A DNA stretch of 64,000 bases from Undaria pinnatifida (Eukaryota > Sar > Phaeophyceae > Laminariales > Alariaceae): contig JABAKD010000008.1 in assembly GCA_012845835.1 (NCBI GenBank), positions 6,184,775 to 6,248,774 of the forward strand, in the 5' to 3' direction. The translations under genes and the position numbers were made by a program. Every line of letters begins with the position of its first letter. Within the stretch, counting starts at the first letter, position 1. The notes below the pieces were generated by a model, which saw nothing but the letters and a program-made list of their open reading frames with translations, did no database searches and had not been told where the DNA came from. This document shows positions 35,361-45,176 of this stretch, one piece after another.

Positions 35361-38300
35361 GTGGTACTTCGAAGTATAGCTTAATACCTCGCTATCGTAG
35401 CACCCGTCAGACGAGGTACGTAAGCCGTTCGACTATTTTTCATCAGGTTTCGCTTTCATGCTTCCCGAGTTTCGGCGGATGGACGAGAGGTGAGAAGAGA
35501 GAAACTCAAACGTCATGTGAGGAATAGCAGAAGAAGCTTTAGGGGGCTACCTCTAACATCGTCTACCGTGCGTAGCGGCATTCGTTCTGACTGTTAATAA
35601 TGGCACAACCTCCCCCCCACCCGCTATCTCGAAAACGCCTACTACTATATATCGAGCTCTGGTTCAATATTAACGCCCCGGAACTGTTCTCCCCCGCGAA
35701 TGAATGACGCCTGCAACATGATCTCGAGTAATGTCACCTGTTTACCACCACCGTGTACTGACCGCCATGAACAAAGAAAGGCACAAGAACACGTCGGCGT
35801 CTAATTTTTCCAAAATGATCAATTGAGCAAACTTTAGGCTCGAATAGCGTGAAAACATGGCTGCCAGGGAAGTTCGGCGTCCCGTCGAGTTTCTTCTGTT
35901 GAAGGCCATGATGGCACTCACTTTTTGTTCAATTTTACCTGGTACACATATGGTATGCGCAGCGGAAAAACTCGCTGACGGCGGTTTCTCTATTGTCGCT
36001 CCCGAAAAAGGATCGAATTCGTCCCCAATGTTTTCATGGCGGCATTTAGACACTGACACACTGATGATGATGCATGATGATGCTGGCTGGTGCGACTACA
36101 ACAACGAAGAACGTTATTTTTTCCAACGTTTTGTGTTTTTTGTTCGCTTCAAGCCGGTTTTTTCAGGTCCCAGCAACTGGACGACCCCAAACAGCCGTCC
36201 GACAATTAGATAGGTAAACTAAATAATACCTGGTAGTGCATCTCCATTACCGTAGAGTGCGGCTCGAGAGGATACTACTGGAATACTAGTAATAAAAATA
36301 TATAGTTGAAATATATATGCGACCCCCCCCCCCCCGCCCTTCGCTTCACCCTCACACATCTTTTTTCGCATCTTTTGATACCGAGGAGCCAACGAGAAGG
36401 AGCCGATCAAGCTGATAAAAGCAGCGAAACAACATATATATCACAAAAAAACATCCTAAAACCCAACTAAACTTAAAACAAATGTGTGCATGATATGTAT
36501 ACTTAAAGCGTAAGGCAAGGCAAGCGTCCCTGGTGACCTGATCAGGCCTGGAAGCTCCGACCAGATGTCAAACTATTGATAATTTAACAGCTTGCATTGC
36601 TTTGCCACCCATACATAGCTGTGTACCCGTAGTTTTACACTGAACATAATACAATATATCATGAAGATACGTACAATACCGAGAGCATGCATGGACGTAT
36701 ATGTATACGCGTTCAGCTTCCCTTCCTCTTTATGGGCGTTTTGTTTCAAGAATGACCTGGAGGAAGATTGCGCGAGAGTCCATACACCAAAACAAAACGC
36801 CGACGCTACAGAGCAAGACCATGCAGCAACAAGAAAGAGTTGTCGGGAGTAAACACTCTTCTCGTCGACCAGGAACCACGAGCCACTGGGTAAATGCCTA
36901 CCGCAGGGCGCGACAAAGAAAAAGGAAGGCCTGTGCCGTAGCGGCGAGGGGGCGGGGTGCGCGGGTGAACTCATACCGCGGAACAGAGCCCAGGCGAAAA
37001 TCGGGCAAGAACTACAGCAGAGACGAGGGTTGAAGGAGCGCAAAAACACAAACCAAAGACAAAACGAATATGATATGAGAGGTATATCCTGGGTAGCTAT
37101 CTCACCTTCTTCGTCAAATCTTACAGGGTTCGGCCGAAGAAGGCGGGCAAGTCCACGGTGCGACTTCACCGAAGGGTAGAGAGGTTAAATCAAAGTCTGC
37201 GTTCTTGCATCTATATGGACAAAAACTGGTACACAAACTTGAACGGAAGTGCATGGGGCTCGAGCCTTTTTTTACCCGGATCTCCAGGAGGATCGAAAAT
37301 ATACGATGTACATACTTAAAATACATACATACATGAGGGGCACAACTACAGAGTGCTTCGTATTCACAATGAACGACGAAACCTCACAGAACGTTCTACT
37401 CGGTACACCGCAACACAGAAAGGTTGAGAGCCGTGATAAACGGCTCGATCTTCCTTCTCGGCGCGATACTGCCGGTGATCAAGGCGCACACCTCGGTCTT
37501 GATATTTTAATATTTGTTTCACTCCAGCGCAATGCCCAGCCCTGCCACAGGTATAAGTTCGTTTATAGTCGGTGTGAAAGCATATACCATTGGTAGGGAA
37601 GTTTTCTTCTTCAAGATGGTGGTGGGTAAACCCACCGGGTGTTTTTTTTTTTTGTGCAAACTTCAAAGTTCGAAGCCCACACCTTTTTTTTATCCTTCTC
37701 CACATGTCTAGACTAGTGGTTGCATCAAAGACGCACAGACAAACGTGAGGTAGAACATAGAGCAAAGTCACAGCAGTACACAAGACAGCAACACCGGGGA
37801 TAGATACGCCCAGCGCCACACGTACTGCTTACAGAGCTTTGTATATCAAACCAAGTAACCCAAAACCGATCGCAGACCGAGTGAATGCCTCCCTCCAAGA
37901 CACGCCAGACCTCCAAACCGCACGCAGCTTCTGCTGGTAGCCATCTGTGTGTGACGATACACACGAAAACCCCACACCATCAATCCTACCACAAAACTTT
38001 TCCCCAGCTACCGATCCACCTCAGCGCCCGCCCGACCATGGCGTGCCAGGAATATCCCCTACGAAAAGCAATGAAGCATGTCTCCAAAGCAGAGGACCTC
38101 CACGTCGACACCACCCACCTATAAAACGGGATACAAGAGAGGGCAATGAAAACAACAAAACCCCTACAAATCCTTCGGCTGGCCTCCGACGCCATCGCGG
38201 CCGAAACCATGATACCCCTTCCCACTGAACCAGACAGCACAGTTTCACAAGCATGTAACAAGGTTACAGCCTGTCCTATTAGTAGCGACCTGGAAGCAAC

Positions 38301-38811
38301 TCGTGGAACTGGCACAATCCCGCCCCCGCCCCCCCCCCACCGCGTCCCACCCCAACAAAAATCACACAGGGCACAGTGGCAAAATGCTGCTGTACTACCA
38401 CAGCGTGGAAGCAACTCGCAGAAGCTGGCCGTCAGATACATGATGGCCCCGTTAGATACCTGCTCTCTTATTATATATGGTACGTACACGTACCATTACC
38501 GCCATAGAAACAAACAAGCTGCATAAGAGCAGAAGCCTGCGAACGTACCAAAACTACAGACAAACTACTGGGTACGTTCTCTACCCCTCGTATCGGTTTT
38601 ACCGAGGGAAGCTTCTGCACAAGTGCAAATAACAATAAATCTGCGCATGCCAAAGTGAGGTATTAATATTTGGCAACTCTACAGGTAGCAGTAAAGTTAG
38701 AGCAACACCAACCCCCACATCATCTCGTCGTCTATCAACCGCGCCTGTCCTCAACCTGTCAAACATCACAGCAAAAGAAATGCCAGAAACGACTACTCGT
38801 ACATGCCTCTC

Positions 38812-40465
38812 CTAGTAAGTCTCCAGCTGCCGCTGGTGGCGAACGCCGTGAAAGTGGGCCAGATGCGCTCTCCTCCTGTGCTGCACATCAACGCCACCAC
38901 CCCAACCTTCACCGCAAAAACCCTTGCCTCTTCCATGCCTGCCACCACGCTGCCTCATGCCACCGCCCCCCGTGGACAGCGAGCTATTGTGAAGGTGCGC
39001 CATCATGTCGGGCGACGCGCCAGAAACACCTTCCTGGAACAATCCGTGGAACGGTCCGTGGACCGGTGCTCGGGGACGATCGCGGGACCTATCCCTCCCT
39101 CCTCCGTGTTGACGAGGGCCGCGGTGCCCAGGGCCTCCGCTCCGACCCAGAGTCGCCGGCATCCCCTCTCCCTCGCTCTCCTCCATCGGGTGCATACCGT
39201 GGTGGCCAGGTCCGTGGAAGGGAAAACGGGGAGGGCCGTGCATGGGCCCCGACGCATCGTCGCCAGACCAAGGCCCACAGCAGCGGTGACCACGGGGCGG
39301 ACCATGTGGAGGGCTGCGAGACCTTTCCATGCCTCTGCTGTGGCGAGGAGGACCACGTTTACCACGCCCACGAGCTCCGCCACCCTGTAGATGCTCGCCT
39401 TCCTCTCCGTCCCCTTTGTTGTGAAAGCCTCCATCACAGCGCCCATGTCCGTGACCGTGTCCGCGTCCGTGGGGGGGGGGTCTGTGTCCGTGTCCGAGCT
39501 TGTCGCCACCAGGGGGACCGCAATGTCTAAAGGGAGTCATGCCGTCGTGACCGGGGCCGAGAGGCGGTCCTTCGAGACGCCCTCCATGGTGACGAGGACC
39601 GCTGTGTTCAGCGCCTCCGTGCGGACCATTGTGCCCGGGCACGTCCTCTTCTCCGCTCCCCTTCCCCCGGCGCATGGTGTGGTGGCCGGGTCCGCGGAAG
39701 GGGCGACGAGGAGGGCCGTGCACGGGCCTCGACGGACCAGCCCCAGCCGACGGCACACAGCAGCGGTGGACATGGGGCGGGCAATGGAGGCCATGGTGAG
39801 GGCCGTGAGGCCCTCCCACGCCCCTCTTACCGGGTCCACCAGCACGAAGAGGTTGGCCAGAGCCAGGAACACCCTCTCTTCTGCCAGCCATCGTGCGGAT
39901 GGCCTCGCGTTTGACGAGCCCGAGCTTTACCAGGCGGTGGGGGCCTACGCCAAGCGCGCGCAGCAGGGGCTTAGTCTCCCGGGGCTGGAGGAAAATGCCG
40001 CCAGCAACCAGGACGGCGTGAATGGGACGCTTTTTCTCGCCGTTGCTGTTGCCGTCGACCCCCGTGCCTTCGACAACGCCCGCGTTGATGTTGTCGATGT
40101 TGTCAATACTGTCGCCGTTGTCGTCGTACGTGCTGCTCGAGGCCTCCTCCTCCTCTTCCTCGTCGATGTCCTCCGAGCTGCTGTTGGTGACGACTTTGTC
40201 GCCGCTGCGGCACATCAACGCACCAGTTTCAGCCTCGCACAGCTCCTCCTTCTCGCCTTCATCCGAGCTGTCACCAGTCAAGACCAGAGGAGAAGAGGTG
40301 TCTTTCAGAAGCCCCCGCGGTGCTAACCCCTGCGCCACGAGGAGCCGAGGACGAAGGCCCAGAATCGCCACGGTCTTCTCGAGATTGAGCGCTGTCATGG
40401 ACGGCACGCCGTGGTACTCGCGAAGGTTGCGGGCTGCCATCTTGTACAGAGCGCTCGACGTTCCG

Positions 40466-40515
<50 letters not shown>

Positions 40516-40629
40516 TGCAGGCGTGCTCGGAACAGCTTCCGCAATGGGGAAGCTGCTGCCGCTGTTGTCGAAGGTGTCGCTCATCGTGTTGTCGTTGTTG
40601 TTCATCGTGTTGTCGTTGTTGTTCATCAT
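38812..40629 (-). CDS. His/Gly/Pro-rich two-module protein, long copy of a head-to-head pair
   Basis: A single open frame of 605 codons with no match I recognise. The N-terminus has MNNNDNTM repeats, then poly-Gln. Two similar modules follow: about residues 72-104 (TVAILGLRPRLLVAQGLAPR) and about 222-250 (TKPLLRALGVGPHRLVKLGL), separated by an acidic Ser/Glu/Asp linker. The remaining 350 residues are rich in His, Gly and Pro, with two long internal repeats (GPVHGPP..PFHGPGHHGM type). The same frame is conserved in the inverted copy at 40911, which argues strongly that it is translated. The first ATG of the frame is used. It lies about 110 b from a palindromic TATA sequence and about 110-170 b from a heat-shock-element array. 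Function is unknown; low complexity and Gln/His content are compatible with a condensate-forming or metal-binding protein, which is speculation. Confidence 0.75.
40467..40516 (-). repeat. Poly-Gln-coding CAG repeat
   Basis: A (CTG)n tract on the plus strand encodes about 16 Gln with one Lys in the minus-strand protein. The paired gene has only three CAG and a His at the same place (41010-41022), so the tract expanded or contracted after the duplication. Confidence 0.9.
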
Positions 40630-40731
40630 GTTTTGTGAAAGGGTGGGGGGTGGCGGTGAGGGTTGGGCCTTGGTTGTCGGCGAGACTGTGCGAGCACCGT
40701 TCCGCAGATTGGGGATTTCTTATTCAAGTGA

Positions 40732-40795
40732 TTCTATATAGAATCTTCTGGAACAGTCTGGAACTTTCTAACGAACATTCTAGAAGCGGAATTCC
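40732..40795. promoter_or_regulatory. Divergent promoter: TATA palindrome plus heat-shock-element array
   Basis: GATTCTATATAGAATC (40730-40745) is a perfect palindrome with a TATA core. Right after it, 5-b units nGAAn/nTTCn alternate: GAA 40741, TTC 40746, GAA 40751, GTC 40756 (one mismatch), GAA 40761, TTC 40766. A second run, GAA 40773, TTC 40778, GAA 40783, follows, and then GAATTC at 40789. Three contiguous units suffice for heat-shock-factor trimer binding in eukaryotes generally. It lies between two divergent start codons 281 b apart, at the symmetry centre of the palindrome. Confidence 0.75.
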
Positions 40796-40910
40796 AAGAG
40801 CGGTTCTCAAGTTCCCAATTTTTGTCAGAATCCCCGATCTGCGGAACGATGCTCGCACAGTCCCGCCAACGAAAACAACCAACGCCCCACCCCCACCCTC
40901 TCTCAAAAAC

Positions 40911-41678
40911 ATGATGAACAACAACGACGACGACAAAACGATGAGCAACAGCTTCGACAACAGCAGCAGCGGCTTCCCCATTGCGGAAGCAGTCCTAAGC
41001 AAACCCGCGCAGCAGCAGCACCAACTCGGAACGTCGAGCGCTCTGTACAAGTTGGCAGCCCGCAACCTTCGCGAGTACCACGGCGTGTCGTCCATGACGG
41101 CGCTCAAGCTCGAGGAGACCGTCACCCTGCTGGGCCTTCGTCCTCGCCGCCTCGTGGCGCGGGGGCTAGCACCGCGGAGGCTTCTGAAAGACAGCTTTTC
41201 TCCTCTGGTCTTGACTGGTGACAGCTCGGATGAGGGCCAGCAGGAGCTGTGCGAGGCTGAAACTAGTTTGCTGACGGACGCGAGCGGCGACAAAGTCATC
41301 ACCAACAACAACAGTAGTAGCTCAAAGGACGCCGAGGAGAATGGTGAGGAGGACTCTAGCAGCACCCACGTCGACGACGGCGACAGCATCGACAACATCA
41401 ACCTCCACATCGACGACAACGAGGTCGAAGGTGCGAAGGGGGTTGTCCAGGGCTCCAAGGCCGGCAAGAAAAAGCGCCCCATTCACGCCGCCCTGGTTGC
41501 CGGCGGCGTCGACCTCCTCCCCCGCGAAACTAGGCCCTTGCTACGCGCGCTCGGTGTGAGCCCTCACCGCCTGGTAAAGCTCGGGCTTGTCAATCGCGAG
41601 GCAATCCACGCCATACCTGGCAGGAGAGGGGGTAGCACTGGCCCTGGCCAGCATCTTCGTGCTGGTGGGCACGGTTAG
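40911..41678 (+). CDS. Truncated copy of the His/Gly/Pro-rich pair (255 residues)
   Basis: The ATG at 40911 opens MMNNNDDDKTMSNSFDN, aligned with the minus-strand partner. Both modules are intact and slightly better preserved (TVTLLGLRPRRLVARGLAPR and TRPLLRALGVSPHRLVKLGL). The frame stops at a TAG (41676-41678) where the partner has AAG (Lys). The same frame then continues with the His/Gly/Pro tail to 42281. Either this copy makes a short protein lacking the tail, or the codon is read through, spliced out or a sequence error. Poly-Gln is reduced to three residues. It shares the central heat-shock-type promoter. Confidence 0.7.
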   Translation: MMNNNDDDKTMSNSFDNSSSGFPIAEAVLSKPAQQQHQLGTSSALYKLAARNLREYHGVSSMTALKLEETVTLLGLRPRRLVARGLAPRRLLKDSFSPLVLTGDSSDEGQQELCEAETSLLTDASGDKVITNNNSSSSKDAEENGEEDSSSTHVDDGDSIDNINLHIDDNEVEGAKGVVQGSKAGKKKRPIHAALVAGGVDLLPRETRPLLRALGVSPHRLVKLGLVNREAIHAIPGRRGGSTGPGQHLRAGGHG

Positions 41679-42281
41679 AGGGGTGTGGGACGGCCTCGTG
41701 GCTCTCCTAATGGCCCTAGTCGCCGCCCGTTCCACGGAGCCGGAAACCACGCCTTGCACCGAGGGGAACACAGTGAGGGGGAAGGCATGCCATCGCGCCC
41801 AGGTCCGCACGGAGGGCCTCAACAGCGCGGTCTTCGTCACCCAGGAGGACGTCTCCAAGGACCTCTCGGGCCCGGCCACCACAGCATGCCTACCTTTGGG
41901 CATCGCCCTGGTGCCCCTGGTGGCGGCAAGCACGGACACGGACACAGGCACCTCCCCCGCGGGCATGGACGCAGGCATGGGCACCCCGCTGGAGTCCTTC
42001 AAAGGCGGGGAGAGGGAAAGGGAGGCGAATGTCTGCGCGGCGGAAGAGCTGGTGGGCCTGGGCAACATGGTCCTCGTCGCCACGGAGGAGGGATGGGTCG
42101 GCCTCGAGGCCCTCCCCATGGGCCGCCCCATGCTCACGGGGGCCCTCAACACCGCGGCCCTCGTCACCACGAAGGAGGAGGGAGGGGTAGGTTTCATGGT
42201 CGTCACCAGGAACCACCCCACGGACCGCCCCGCGGACAGTTCCACGAACTGTTCCACCAGCCGGAACTGGAGGCATTCTAA
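41679..42281 (+). pseudogene. In-frame His/Gly/Pro tail after the internal stop
   Basis: About 200 codons in the same frame as 40911-41678 align with the tail of the minus-strand gene (GPRHHGG, RRPFHGAGNHAL, MPTFGHRPGAPGGG) and end at a TAA (42279-42281). No further stop or frameshift was found, so a single A-to-T change would explain the loss. Element A begins about 55 b after the stop. Confidence 0.65.
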
Positions 42282-42337
42282 GGAAGGCACGTGTTCAACC
42301 AAACACCGTCGTTTCTGGTATTTTATAAAATTATTGT

Positions 42338-42400
42338 AACGACGTCAGCTGTGAGTTCGACGAATTTAGGGTCGATACTCATTTTTGCAAGCTGCGTTGT
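42338..42400 (+). repeat. Dispersed element A copy
   Basis: GACGTCAGCTGTGAGTTCGA, then GGTCGATACTCATTTTTGCA and AGCTGCGTTGTT. It is nearly identical to 60866-60935 and lies just 3' of the truncated gene copy. I did not find it at the mirrored place of the left arm. Confidence 0.65.
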
Positions 42401-44204
42401 TTTGCTATTAATATGCTGTTTAACAGGTTGAGAGCAGGCAGAGTCGATATGCAATGTCGATGATGTGGTGGTTGGTGTTGCTCTACTTGTAACTGTTCTG
42501 CAGTGAAGTTGCCAAACTATTGATTGCCAATGCTTGACATTGGCATGCTATGATTTTTGTTATTTGCACTTGTGCAGAAGCTTCCCTCGGCAAAACCGAT
42601 ACGAGGGGTAGACTAGAGAACGTACCGAGTAGTACGGTCGTCGGCTTCTGCGCTTATGCAGCTTGAATGTTTGTTTGGGTGTGATTGTATGTGGTGTGTG
42701 GTATGTCTCGAGAACAGCGACGGCGAGAACATGGATGAGCTTTTAGTGAGTCTCGGGTGCACGCGACTCTATCTTGCGAGCTGCTTCCACGCAGCAGTAT
42801 TACCCAGCTACTGTGTACTGCTGTGCAGCCGCGGATTGTCACTGGGTGGGATAGGTACACGTAGTACATCGTAACCTTTTATTTGCTGTGTGGTTTTTCT
42901 CGGCATGGGACGCGATGGCAGCGGGGTTTGACCCTGTCGGCCGCGATGGGGTCGGATGCTTGATGAAGGATTCGCGGCGTTTTTTTTTTTTTTTTTTTTC
43001 ATGATACGACGTCGAGTTGCTATACCTGGGAGACGTATGCCGTTGTTTTCGGCTTGTTTCCAGAGGGGAGGTGGCTGGCATGGAAAGGGCGGGTGGGTTC
43101 TGAGGTTAACCGGTACCAGACCTGGTAGCCGCCAAAGAGTTTTGGTGGTGGGATGGTGTAGGAGTGTCATATATATCGTCGCGCGGATGGCTCCCAGCAG
43201 CAACCGCCTGTGAGCGTCTGGCCTGGCTTGGGGTAAAGCCCTCACTCGGCTTGGTGTGCGATTGATTGTGTGATGTTTGGTTTAGTACATGGAGCTCTAT
43301 GAGCGGTACGTGTGGCACTGGGCATGCGTCTATATGCCCTATGTTGCCGTTTTGTATACTGTGCTTTTGCTCCACTTTTCTACCGTTCGTTATTTTTTGT
43401 GTTTGTCTTTTGGTGTGCCAGACATGGCGGGAGGAAGAAGAAATAAAAAAACGCGGGCTTCGCGCTCGAAGTCTAAAAAGAAGAACAAAGAAACACTCGG
43501 TGGGTTTACCCACCACCCTCTTGAAGAAGAAAAGTCGTAAAAAGCTTTCACCCCGACTATATCAACCGCAAGGCAAGCAGCGTTTGGTTTTGCGTCGGGT
43601 TGAACTTCTATTGGAACTATCGAGCGGGGTGTACACCCAGATGATCGGCGGCATCGTGGTGAGAAGGGAGACCGAGCTGTTTATCGCGGCTCTCTACTTC
43701 CGTTATGGTATATATACCGGGTTGTAGGTTTTGTGTGAGGTTTCGCCCTTGTTGTGGATGGCACTCAGTAGAGGTGCCTCTCGTTCGTTTTTGTTTGTTT
43801 TATTTTTCGCTCATTCAACCTTCTCTATTCCGTGCCCTAAATGCACCTCTTGGCTCCACTCAGTTCCAGGGCGTGGCGGATCACCAGCCACCCGCCCTCC
43901 TCCGCCGCCCTGCTACGGCTCAAGCCTTTAATTTTGTTGCGTCCCCGCGGTCAGCATTTTCGTTCGATCGCGTGGACCCCAAGTCAAAAATAAAGCTTGC
44001 TCCCTGTCATCATAGCCAAACCGACATGAAATGTGTGTGCGCTTCCCGCTCGGTGCGTCGGTTTTTGTATACAGTGTAACCGATAAAGCTACACAACGAC
44101 ACATCGTTCGCCCAATTTATAAATTGTTTTACAATGGGATCTAGATCATGCAATCATCGTGGCCACAACAACGTATATGCCAGGTATACTTATTTCTTAT
44201 GGTG

Positions 44205-44325
44205 ACCGCATTGCGAAAGCAATTGAGTTAAATGGACACATGACGTGTATGAAAATACGTGGAAGTGTGGTGAGCTATTAAGCTTTATTTTCCTCATCGG
44301 CCGGAGAATATATATATATGTATAC
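44205..44325 (+). repeat. Element B copy without A tail
   Basis: GAAAATACGTGGAAGTGTGG and AAGCTTTATTTTCCTCATCG match 27060-27175. The end passes into an ATATAT run instead of poly-A. Confidence 0.6.
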
Positions 44326-45023
44326 TTGAAAGATGGCCGACCTTCGATCTCGTCATACGTTGAGAAAATATATGTTTGCCTGAATTTCCGCGGATGAAGC
44401 TCGTATGAGTAGGGTAGGGTAGGGTAGGGTAGGGTAGCCACGGTTAGAGTTTCGAGTGGAGATTTTGAGGCATTCAAATACTTTTACCATGCTCACATAG
44501 CTCGAGAACGACACGGGGGAACTCACGAGATGTCCCGATTTTAACTACAAAAGCCAACACACACTACCAGGCGTGACATTTGGCGTAGGCGGCTGATCAG
44601 TTCTTCGTATACCTTTTATTGTATCCTCTCGTATACTATTACTATAACATGCCGAGATAGAACAAAGGGTTGGGGGCGTCAGAGCCGACAATATACTGCT
44701 GACCCGTACAAGGACACGAACGCGCCCTACTATCACTACTTTTAGTGGTATTTTACATGCCTTCGTGTACCCAGGCCATGGGATTTTTCATCCGATAGCA
44801 GTTTTATTTTTCTCCAAATCGGTTTTTGGGAGAGGTCTTAAGCTCCCAAACGGAGGGATAGTATTAAGAAGAAAAGTGATGCACCTCTACTGTTGCACGC
44901 GTCGTTTACCTACGTCTGGTAGCGCTTTTGTTTTTCTCCAAATCAGTTTATTGGAGAGGTATAGAGCTCCTCGCGTGGGGAGCCATAGAAACAATTTTCT
45001 TACAGCACCTTTACCGTCCTATT

Positions 45024-45037
45024 GCTACTACTACTAT

Positions 45038-45109
<72 letters not shown>

Positions 45110-45119
45110 GCTACTACTG

Positions 45120-45170
<51 letters not shown>

Positions 45171-45176
45171 TTACTA
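45024..45176. repeat. (CTA)n microsatellite, about 48 units
   Basis: Nearly pure CTA/ACT with three or four single-base interruptions (ACTATT, CTGCTA). It is intergenic and generates homopolymeric Tyr, Thr, Leu, Ser and Val frames that are not genes. Confidence 0.95.

Larger units (their letters stand above)
24648..37334. other. Large intergenic, repeat-rich region
   Basis: No gene with joined exons could be supported over 12.7 kb. The region includes a 103-b tandem duplication, degenerate tandem repeats, two SINE-like copies, two further tandem duplications and element C. Open frames of 80-210 codons (for example minus 26694-26173, plus 27754-28305 and plus 31040-31669) show no recognisable motif, and several lie on repeats. 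TATTAATA and TACCTGGTA motifs recur. One weak exon candidate is listed separately. Genes whose exons are short and unfamiliar could be missed. Confidence 0.5.
37335..43780. repeat. Giant imperfect palindrome (inverted segmental duplication)
   Basis: Two arms of about 3.0-3.4 kb mirror each other around 40770. Matched segments (left / right, inverted) are: 40678-40716 / 40827-40868 next to the centre; the two protein genes; 38580-38640 / 42560-42625 (CTACCCCTCGTATCGG and GCACAAGTGCAAATAAC); 38690-38740 / 42455-42495; 38190-38215 / 42937-42965 (CGGCCGCGATGG); 37605-37700 / 43420-43535 (GGTGGGTAAACCCACCG); and 37335-37500 / 43640-43780. Divergence is low in the coding parts and high outside, with many indels, which indicates an old duplication under partial constraint, not an assembly artefact. 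Confidence 0.88.

Noticed and set aside
39391-40326. 311-codon frame on the plus strand antisense to the His/Gly/Pro gene
   Set aside because: The minus frame is conserved, with its module order, in the inverted duplicate. The plus frame is a GC-rich shadow, and a corresponding shadow appears opposite the other copy.
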